Assembly (NCBI GenBank): GCA_015039315.1
Contig: WIDE01000188.1
Span: forward strand, 2,270-36,391
Reading direction: 5' to 3'
DNA: 34,122 bases
Source: Clavulina sp. PMI_390
Lineage: Eukaryota; Basidiomycota; Agaricomycetes; Cantharellales; Hydnaceae
The notes below the pieces were generated by a model. That model made no database searches, was not told the DNA's origin, and saw only the letters and a program-made list of their open reading frames with translations. Positions 1 to 9,298 of the stretch are shown here, in pieces. Both the position numbers and the translations under genes were made by a program. Every line of letters starts with the position of its first letter. The stretch's first letter is position 1.

Positions 1-213
1 AGCTATCGTCCCTGTCAGCACGAGATATGTCCTTCATGTTAGTTACATGTAAGAGTCCACAGAACGTGCAATATCCTCTTATTACGAAGAGGCGGATGCC
101 TGATGACATGCACAAAAGCCGAAACGCGGCGGGTATCCGTAGGCAACTCTAAGCCTTCAACATATTGACCCCCCATATCCGATCGAGCTCGTATCAAAAA
201 TCGGACCAAAAGC
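1..213. other. Left-edge intergenic sequence
   Basis: This stretch lies downstream of the stop codon of the reductase gene on the minus strand. I see no supported gene, repeat or RNA in it. It probably holds the 3' UTR of that gene, and a neighbour may begin beyond the window edge. Confidence 0.4.
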
Positions 214-1554
214 TTATAGCCTTCGGATTTGAGTAGCGCCGTAGCCAAGTTCTCCGAGGACACCCGTTCGCTCAATGTCCGCCCGCGTCTTAGGACGAGG
301 GCCAGCAAGGCTCTCGATCATACTGGAGGCAATGAACTGGATGAGAATGACGAAAACATAGTGGCATTACCGAGGACGTACGGTTCTGGACCACAGACAA
401 GGAAAAGCACCCGCTTCGCTTTTTGCTCATCTGCTGTCCTTCTTCCAGACGCTGAGGTCGACCAGAGCCATCTGATTGGCGAGACTAACCACGACGACGA
501 TGCCGAGTCCGGCGGCTGGCGTAGCTGCCTTTGAACCAAAGCTTCCTCTATGGCGACCCGAGTGATCCGACCGGGAGCGAGGGCTAGCATGGAATCACGC
601 TCGCCGTCTTGCTCCACGAAGACTTTCATCGTGAACGCGTCACGATGTCGTCGGGAATACTCGTGAAGGGTCGACATGATGGGATCGGGAGGAAGAGTGG
701 AAGGGGACGGCGATCCGTGGAGTAGTGTGAGATGCGGCCGCTGTAATGCGTCCTTAGCCGGATGTGCTGACGGGCCAAACCGAGCTTGGAGGAGTTGGAA
801 GAACGGCGTGATGCCAGTGCCGCCTGATATCTACCAGCCATATAGCCCCCGATTTGAGAAAACGCCAAGTGTCGTCAGTTATGTGTTAACGACAAAGCAG
901 CCAAGCGCTACCACAACTCACCATAACGATTTCGTCCCAGTTATGCAACTGCATATCCTTAGCGTAGTCCCATGTCACCACAGGCCCTCTGATCTCGATC
1001 TTTTCTTCAGGCTTCTTTGAGTGTAGCCACCGCCCAACCTCGCCACGAGGGTATTTCTTGATCCAAAAGACCATCCGCCCAGGGTGCTCGTTGGTATCAG
1101 TTTCGATTCCATAGAGTGGCGTGTATGGACGCTCTACTTGTATATCATCATCCTTGACGTAGATAGAATGCACGGCGGCGAGAGAGGCGCGTGAAACTTC
1201 ATCAGTCGGAAGGAGGTGTGGTGGGAGGCGAAGGGTGATGATTTTTGTGCTGGGATCAAGCGGGTTCGTTTCAGATGATTCGACATTGACCGGTGTGAAG
1301 TGGAAGGGTGAGAGGGGCAGGGATGATGAAACAATAGCGCGTCGTGTGGGGCTGGGCCACGCAAGGTACGTGCCGAACCCTACAGCTCCAACAGTGACCG
1401 TAGCGAGAGTAACTCGGGACCGTGACCAGGATGATTTTGGTGGGGACGAGGAAGAGCTCGCGGAGCGACCGTGTGGTATCAATGAGAGACGGCGCTTTCT
1501 TATCAGGGACTGAGCATTTCTGCCAACCAAGACGAATGGAGAACGTGACGACAT
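214..1554 (-). CDS. Membrane-anchored NADH-cytochrome-b5-reductase-like flavoprotein, possibly Cyc2-like
   Basis: Spliced model: complement(214..322, 382..830, 922..1554), 396 aa, GT-AG introns, all phases closing. The N-terminus is rich in Ser and Arg and resembles a mitochondrial presequence; one hydrophobic segment follows at about residues 48-68. The FAD-binding motif RPYTPL is at about 142-147. The NAD(P)-binding motif GGTGITPF begins at about 214, reached only after removing the 91-nt intron at 831-921. The C-terminal CGPEPM motif is at about 357-362 and spans the second intron. Family knowledge: enzymes of this fold pass electrons from NAD(P)H through FAD to a haem protein. At 396 aa it is longer than Mcr1-type reductases (about 300 aa), with extra sequence between the GGTG and CGP motifs. 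Together with the anchored mitochondrial-type N-terminus this recalls Cyc2, the inner-membrane flavoprotein of cytochrome c maturation. The Cyc2 assignment is inference; the reductase fold is secure. Confidence 0.85.
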
Positions 1555-1884
1555 GTGAGTGTCACATGTGAAAATCTCCCTCGACTACCGTTTACTGCGA
1601 CCGAATCTTTATCAACACCAGTTGGACTCTATCATTCTCTTTCAAAAGATAGCCTTAAATCTTCTTGATTCTATGCGATACGCTCAAGACACCTCGATAT
1701 CCTAAGCTTGATTCACTACAAGAGATCGCTTTCGACTTGTCCAGGTTCAGTCACCATCCCCATTCCCCCCCCTTCATACGATGGTTAGATGTCGGGTAAG
1801 ATGTAGAATGCGTTTCATTGGAAAATATTTCTCGGTCTTCAAGCCTCGACACCGTGCTCGTGTCTTGCTGTAAAAATCATCCGT

Positions 1885-3619
1885 TCAGGGCCAGACAACG
1901 TGAGCAAGAGGATTATTGTAAACGCCATTGGCGTTGTTCTGGGTCCAAGACTAATGTAAAGGGGGATTTGTCACTGGGAAGAGATAATTCGCTGAAGAAT
2001 TTAATACTCACAATGTAGAGCTCCTTCCCTGAAGGGCTGACTGTGCTAAGCTCTGGGTGGGCGACGGAAGAATAAGCAGGGAGCGAAGTCGAAGATCCGC
2101 CGGCACCAGTATAGAACAGCTATAGCGCGACAAAAACAAAGCGTCGTGAGGAAATGTAGTACTCGACTCGAATAATGAACACTACCTTTGGGGTGGTCCA
2201 AGGGCCAGTGGGGTCCGGAGCAGTCGTAACATAGAAGTTTGCATTGGGGTAGCCATCCCCTCCGACCCACACATACGAGCTCCAGTAGGTGGAGTAATAG
2301 TAGGTTCCTTGGCCACCAGCGAAAGCATTGGAGATCGCAACACCACTGCTGGTCAGACTTGGCTTTGTAGTCGTCCAAGCTATAGGGCGGTTAATTTCAT
2401 CAGCACGGTCAGGTCACTAATTAATAGCGGGTAGCTGACCTCCATTGACCCAGTATTCGTACTGGCTCAGGGTCTCGATTGCTGTGAAAACGTTGGAACC
2501 GAGGTTCACCCTGGCAAGTGCCATCTGGTTGCTAGAAGTCGTCCCAAAGAGGTAGGCGTAATTGCCTTGGACGACGCTGCCGTACGCCCCATAACCAATA
2601 TCACTGGTCCCCCACCACGCTGCATCGCGGGAACGGGTTAGAGCTCGGCTTTTGTGGTATGCTTCGGGGGTGATACGCACTCTTGTAATCAAGCGAAACC
2701 GTTGGAAGAAGAGAGCTTTGCCCGCTCACGTACCCCAGGTGGTACAAGCTCTATCCGTTCAGAGGCGCTTCAGTATGTCACCAGAGATGAGAGAAAGTCC
2801 AAACGCACGTAGTAGGTACCCCCTTCCACAGTCAGACCGCTGATATGTTGCTTTGGAACGAACATATAACCGTTCACCGAGCCAGCATAGTTGAATGTCA
2901 CCACAGGACCAGTGTTGGGCCAGCCGACATAGCGAGTGCCATCTGAGCATACCCCATAGGTACCACACTCAGTTGCTGCATGAAGGGTCCCTTCACATCA
3001 GCCTCGGCTATGTCATAGCACTAGAAACAGCTCGCACCGGAATCAAATGGAAGATATGGAGTGGAGAGACCGGGGCTGGTTCTGAATACGGGGTGGGTGT
3101 TTAGCGACTTGCGCACATTTGAGACTGATTGCAACACTTGAATTACTCACAAGTTCAGCGAGCCGCTCCCTGCAGTACCAGACACCGCGCCGGTATTAGC
3201 GACGACAGGTAGGGTAGTAGCGCCATTCACGACGGGTTGGGTGCTGCGGCAAAGATGATACAATAGGGCGTTCGGATGAATGAGTGTATGAATATCGCGA
3301 AAAATTCCAACAAAACTCACTCCCGACAAATCCATAGCTACGAGGCTGGTCATTCAGTCCATTTTTCGAATGCTCGATAACCAGCGAGACTTACAGTACC
3401 AAGAGGGCCAAAGTTCCCTGAAGAGCACGAGTCACGCGTAATCCCAGGATTGGTGAGGCTACCGATCTTTTAGGGTCGGTGTTAAGATGGCTAAGGTACC
3501 ACACCACAGTGCACACACAAACTTACTACTGTCACGCTTGAAGGAGTAGTGTTGATCGCGGACACCGAGGACACTAAAGCGACGAGAAGAGCTGACAGCG
3601 ACGCAGAACGGGAACTCAT
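1885..3619 (-). CDS. Secreted propeller-like protein (DUF4185-like), 11 exons
   Basis: Spliced model: complement(1885..1950, 2012..2119, 2186..2379, 2440..2681, 2734..2750, 2809..2975, 3038..3081, 3151..3243, 3321..3337, 3395..3466, 3527..3619), 370 aa; every phase closes. The first 21 residues form a typical signal peptide (Ser/Arg start, Leu/Val/Ala core, VSA before the cut). No other membrane segment is visible. The mature protein is rich in Gly, Ser, Thr and Tyr, with repeated aromatic segments such as LWICRDTQ, YGVCSDGTRYVGWPNTGP, GYGAYGSVVQG and the terminal SWTQNNANGVY. These resemble blades of DUF4185 or glycosidase-like beta-propellers. Two exons are only 17 nt, and without them the frame is lost. 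The substrate is unknown; a secreted or wall-associated carbohydrate-related role is plausible but not shown. Exon structure is well supported, family assignment is tentative. Confidence 0.75.
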
Positions 3620-6199
3620 TTTGCGTGACGGGTGAGTAGATAGTGGCCGACCCAGCCCGAGCCCCTTATATATCTCATTGTTAGGCCCACTCCACTTAGG
3701 AACGGAGGTTGTTAACAGTAGGTTCGGCGAGTGTAGGTGGCAGGGTGATCATCAATGAATATTATTAGTCATGCGAGGCATGCCAAGTGAATGGAGCAGT
3801 GATTTCCCAGCCCTCGGATGTCACGACCAATGATTTTCTCATCACAAATTGCTCTTGGCGGGGCGTCCTGCAACGGCCCACATATTACGCCGGTCTGATA
3901 TGATGAGTCGTTGAGAGAGTCTGAAACCAAACCTATCCCGATCCGTTCCTGGGAAATTTTCGGGCCTTCAGAGTTTAGGCGACTCGAGGTAGGAGATGGT
4001 GGCATACCAATCGAAACGATTTGACCATGGTTGGGGATTCCACGAGCGTCAGTTTCTGTGGCTTGGATGAATTGTCGAAATAATTCGCGAAAATGAAACC
4101 ATGATGAAACATGGAGTACTGGAGTATCTGAGCACCCAGAGCATGATTTATGTACCTCGTCCCAGACTGAACAGATGAGGTCTTGAGGAGAGTATTTCCG
4201 CCGCATATGATACTTAACCGCTGAGTTCAGTATCTCTGCTAGGTCGAGGAGTGGTATTATTGCCGTGAGTAGTGTGAATTGAGTGGGTTCAGGGGGAATA
4301 ACGTTGTCAGGTATTTAGCTGCGAAAGTGATGGGTGACTACGGCCGTTCCAGATCCCCCTCAGGCGTTGGGGAGGCAGCTGCAATATTCTAATTATGGAG
4401 TGTCCCGCTCAATATTGCATCCATTGGATCCGTTTCCTTATCCCAGAATGCTCGGGCGATTTTGAGCGAAATCGAATGGTCACCCCCTGCCCCATCCAGT
4501 CAGTACCAAACCTGCTGATAGGACAGCAGTCATCTATATGGCTACAAGAATCATATGCAAATCGCGGTGCGAATCTAGGCCAGTCATCGATGCATTAGAG
4601 CGTGCACTGAGCTGATGTTCCTAATAATCATTACGCAGGGTTCTAAGTGATGGGCGATGAGCGGTACTGTGCATGTACAATATCTGAAAATGGATCAGGC
4701 AAGTGGGTCGTCGAGAAAAAAATTCTCCATACGGTCAGTACTGACCAGAAGCCTCATCAAACACACTTCTTAGGATTTCGTTCGTAGCGAACGCCCAAGA
4801 CCCTTTGGGGTCGACTCCGTGGGGCTAATCCTGCTCCAGTGTGGACTGGCCTCAACTTCTCGCAGTCTAGGATGCTGACGGGAGACTTGACATCTCGGCC
4901 GATTCTTGGCTTCAGACGCGACCTGAAGCGTTGAGATTCTTGTCGAGAATCTCACATTGTCCAGGCGATGAGACAGAAGACTCCTACCCTGCGTCCCATG
5001 ATACACCCTGCTCAGAGGAATGCCGATCATACAGCCCTATCTTATATCGAAGGTGGCGGGTGGAGGGGGATTGGAGAGTAGTGGGATGAAGCGAGTTGGA
5101 GGAGGATTGTAGTGGAGCGGAGACGAGGGTTTCGGGCACGGTGAGATATAAGTACCACGCAGTGAATGGGTATGCCGAAGTATCACGAGGTCTTCGCCAC
5201 CATTTGACAACCTTGATTCGCGACGAAAGATTTTGAATGCTTACGAGCAGCTCCCTAGCGACCTTGCGAACTAGTAACCGCACAAGCAGATATTCTCAAG
5301 TCGTCGTAGACCATCCACCAGGTTCTTAATCCTTATAAGAGTTAGCCGAACAGATTTTGTAAGACACGTCAATATTATGGCACAAAAATCTGCGTTAGAA
5401 TGTCACCGACTTGGAGAAATACATTGAGACATGACTCCAAGCACAGGTCGTTCAGGGGGAGAAGCATCAATGCAGACCTGGAAGCCTACAGCGGTAACGC
5501 TAATCGATGAACTGCTATCAATGCGAAAAACGTTTTGGCATGACTCTATTGACAGACCTTTCGGTTCTTCGGCCATAACATCTGTTCAATGTTGAACTAC
5601 CACGAAACACTGGCCTACCAACCCTAGCCAGAGCCTTTTCAATTGGAAGAAGAAGAATAAAACTGACAAATGAGGCCAATAGGATCAGCCGATGGACTAC
5701 GACACTTTTCAGTCAAGGATCGCGCATTTCCTGCCCTCATGGGGACGAAAGATGGGAGGGCTTGTTTGTGACAATCACATGTCACGCCGAAAATCACAAC
5801 AACCTCCTGCGACTCTTGGGGGGTTCGACCGAGTCGGTCATTCCCTGCCCAGCTCAATTGCATATCCTCAGGCACCCAATTAATCTTGCATACCTACTGA
5901 ATTACCGACGTCATCTTATCGTGCTTCTCGCTTGTATCAGAACCTTCGGACTTTCGGCCGTGCTCTGTTTATCTATCTGTGAAAGATAGGCACATCAGAA
6001 AATGGCCATTCGACTTGACTGTACGGCGACTCTTGAGCTGTTTCTGGCCATGATAGCTGTACGCCGAAGGATGCCGGTCTTTCGAGATCGCGCTCCCTCT
6101 TCTGATGAAATGAATGGAAGCCACCATCCAATAAGCCGATCGCTAATCCGTCGGGTCTCCACAGTTCAGGCTTCTTTTGATTCGACGCTCCCACTTGCT

Positions 6200-6205
6200 G
6201 ATAAG
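6200..6205 (+). promoter_or_regulatory. GATA-factor site upstream of the permease
   Basis: GATAAG core 170 bp upstream of the permease start codon. In fungi GATAAG/HGATAR sites bind AreA/Gat1-type nitrogen-catabolite regulators, which typically control purine and pyrimidine permeases. A single hexamer is weak evidence, but a second lies about 40 bp away on the other strand. Confidence 0.35.
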
Positions 6206-6242
6206 GGACATGAAGGATAGGAATAGCCAGCGATGAGTGGGG

Positions 6243-6248
6243 CTTATC
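6243..6248 (-). promoter_or_regulatory. Second, inverted GATA-factor site
   Basis: CTTATC on the plus strand, which is GATAAG on the minus strand, 122 bp upstream of the permease ATG. Paired GATA cores in opposite orientation within about 50 bp are a common layout in nitrogen-regulated fungal promoters. Function is inferred. Confidence 0.35.
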
Positions 6249-6369
6249 GTATCAGCTCTTCATAGCCGGCGGGTTCTATAAGAACATCTGCCAGTGACGA
6301 AACTTTTTCTCCGCTGTCCTTCTTGGCCACCCCCACTCCCTTGTTCTGCTGGTCGAACCCAAGAACGCG

Positions 6370-8974
6370 ATGTCATCAAAAGGGGCATTCTCTCGTTTCC
6401 TGGAAAAGCTCGAGGTTCCACATGAACCAGGCTTGACGCAAACACAGCTGTTCCTTCGAGTAAGATCAACTCCTTGCTCGTCTGCAGGTCGCCGCTACTC
6501 CCCCGGACTCGTCATTTTAATACATTTTTCTGTTCCCGTAGAACGAGGATCTTCTCCCCGTTGAACCCGATCGCCGAAAATGGCGGGGTCGCAACTTCAT
6601 CGCATTGTCAGTCATCACAATCCATTCGTCACTGGCTACAAACCCTGACACCGCCTTATCTCTCGATAGCTGGATTGCAGACAGCTTCAATATCAACACT
6701 GTCAGCCTTGTCTCCTATCTCTCGTCCTCGAAAAGATACTAAGTCTCGACTCGCTTCGCATTCAATTCAGTGGATGATTGTTAGCAGCATGATAACGGTG
6801 AGAACCTATTTAGTCTTTATCTCCAGATCGACCCCTCGACAAATTTGACTCACGTCCCGCCCCATTCGATTCAGAACGGACTTTCCTGGTACGAGGCCTG
6901 GATCTGTGTGTGGCTAGGGTACGCCTGCGTCGCTCCATTCCTTGTCCTCAACGCTCGTCCTGGCGCCGTCCACCATATTACTGTCAGTCACGCTTTCAGT
7001 ATGTTTCCTGCTGGTGTACTCACTCCTGACTGCTCTCTAGTTCCCTGTGGTTGCGCGTTCGAGCTTTGGACTTTGGGGAGCCTTGTGGACAACGTTGAAC
7101 CGCGGTATCATGGCCTGGTATGTACCAAGTCCACTCGTCCAGGCGGCCTCGTATGTATCTTAGATATGGTCCCCTTCAGCATTTGGTATGGTGTCCAAGC
7201 CTCCATTGGCGGGACTTGCATGATCGTTATGCTGCGGGCTATCTGGCCGTCAGTAGAAAACATTCGTAAGATAATATATGGCGAACCAGACGTCCTATGA
7301 GCTAACTTTACTCTGCAACAACAGCTAATGGCTTGCCTGACTCGGCCGGCATTACGACTCGTGATATGCTAGGATTCTTCCTCTTCTGGTTTATCTCTCT
7401 CCCTGCCATCTGGTTCCCGATCCACAAAATGTACGATTTCACATTCTTGTGTTGGTCGTTTCGTCTACCTCTTGCTAACCTCAGCCTTCTAGCCGCCATC
7501 TCTTCACTGCCAAGGCTATCGTCGTCCCCATCGCCGGTATCACCTTCTTTGTCTGGGCGATCGTCAAAGCCCACGGTGTTGGCCCCATCATCCACCAACC
7601 AAGCAAGCTTCATGGCTCGGCCAAAGGCTGGGCGATGGTTTCCGCATTCGGCTCTTGCATGAGTAACATGGCAACTCTCATTGTGTAAGTTCATTCATAT
7701 CACTATTGATCAGGCAAGAGACTCAATCATCATTGGGGCAATCCATCTCCCGTCTCTAGGAACGCACCCGACTTTGCCTCTCGGGCGGACCGCCCTTCCT
7801 CGGCAGTCTGGCCCCAGCTCATTGGTATTCCCCTCGGTTTCTCCATTGTATCTTTCCTCGGCATCATCGTCTCGTCCTCCTCTGAAGTCATATACGGCAC
7901 ACCCGTCTGGTCCCCTATCGATCTCCTAAACAAGTTCCTCGATGGCAATCCCAGTCACGCGACTCGCTTTGGCGTGTGGTTCATTTCCGCGTCTTTCATC
8001 CTTGCTCAGGTTAGTGCGCAGTACAGCCGCCGCCTTCTCATAAACTGAACGATCGTCCCACCACACCCCCGAAAATCTCGTCCTCATTTATCGCCGATCA
8101 CCTTGTGCGTGTGCGCGTGTAGCTCGGAACGAATATCTCTGCCAACAGCGTATCTGCTGGATGTGATCTGACGTGCGTGTCTCAAATCCCATTTCACCAC
8201 CCTAGCTCTTTACTCAAGTTACCGATATTTCCACGCATGCCACGTATTCAATCATACCTCAAACCAATCAGCTCGTTATTCCCCCGCTTCATCAATATTC
8301 GCCGAGGCGGGTACATTGCAGCAATCGTCGGCTTCGCGATCTGCCCATGGAACCTCCTCAAATCTTCCAATTCATTCACTTCGTACCTCTCCGCATATTC
8401 GGTCTTCCTATCTTCCATCGCGGGTGTGATGGTTTCAGACTACTGGGTTGTGCGCCGCGGCCACGTTCGCGTCACAGACCTCTACACGACTAGGAGGGAT
8501 GGCTGGTACTGGTACAACTTTGGCATCAACTGGAGGGCATACGCTGCTTACGTTGCGGGTATTATGATCAATGTTGTTGGGTTCGCGAGCGTTGGTAAGT
8601 ACTCTCTTCTGTTCGGAGATCTTCACTCTACAATTTCGGCGCTGACGGAATCCTGATCTCCTTCTTTATGGCACACAGCCCGCCCCGATATCCCCATTGC
8701 AGCTATCAGGATCTACGAACTCGCTTTCCTCACCGGCTTCGGTACCTCGATGCTGTTCTACGTCAGTCTCAACTATTTCTTCCCTCCACGTGGTGTCGAC
8801 CTGCGTAAATCATTCGAGGAGATCGACGAGACCAACTGGGAAGAGGGCATGCGCCCCGAGGATAGCCCAGCTCCTGTCACTATGATGGGCGACAGCGACA
8901 GTGCTATTCGAGTCCGTCACGGAGCGCATAAGACCTCTTTGTCGGAAGACGAAGAGGACCAGAAAGTTATCTGA
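6370..8974 (+). CDS. NCS1-family uracil/allantoin-type permease (Fur-like)
   Basis: Spliced model: join(6370..6459, 6542..6606, 6670..6700, 6771..6797, 6875..6982, 7041..7117, 7180..7265, 7325..7430, 7493..7684, 7760..8009, 8123..8172, 8272..8594, 8679..8974), 566 aa, all 13 exons in phase, typical length for fungal NCS1 carriers. Diagnostic segments in order: [14 protein letters not shown] and [12 protein letters not shown] near the N-terminus, [59 protein letters not shown], and [11 protein letters not shown]. Family knowledge: these 12-helix plasma-membrane symporters import uracil, allantoin, uridine or related nucleobases with H+. The Fur subgroup fits best, but the exact substrate cannot be read from sequence. 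The C-terminal tail is acidic and cytosolic, with Lys residues suited to ubiquitin-driven turnover. Two GATA motifs upstream suggest nitrogen control. The start at 6370 gives the usual short cytosolic N-terminus before the NEDLLP motif. Confidence 0.93.
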
Positions 8975-9298
8975 AGGAAACTTCGCTTAGCCAGAAATCT
9001 TTCTATGTCGCGTAGAATCATTTGAACCCTCCGCTCTCAACTCTTGGGCTTTCTATTTTCTCGTTACGTCTTTTCGGATGACCTTAACGCCACGATTGTA
9101 TGGATGTACATTTGCGTTGACCTGTAACGCTACGAAATCATCATTGAACTCTATCACCTTGTCTGTCGTGTCGAGGAGGCACTCGCAGCTTTGGACTAAA
9201 CCCCTAAAAAAATCAGATATTGACCACCTGTGAGGGGTCCTAACATAGTGAAAACATGGCATGTGAAAAGCAGCGATCAGAAGAAAGTGTAAGTATCA
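8975..9298. other. Convergent intergenic spacer
   Basis: Spacer of 324 bp between the 3' ends of the permease (+) and RdRP copy 1 (-). It is expected to hold both 3' UTRs, which could overlap. No gene or repeat is seen. Confidence 0.5.

Larger units (their letters stand above)
3620..6369. other. Gene-poor interval of about 2.75 kb
   Basis: No multi-exon model with recognisable homology could be built here on either strand. Two minus-strand open stretches look most exon-like. One, about 4984-5286, reads E-Y-L-L-V-R, then a basic amphipathic run ending KVVKWWRRPRDTSAYPF, and is preceded in frame by a TGA. The other, 3769-4206, has no recognised motif. They may be remnants of a gene or chance ORFs. 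No terminal repeats, tRNA or transposase-like sequence was seen. The right end presumably holds the permease promoter. Confidence 0.35.
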
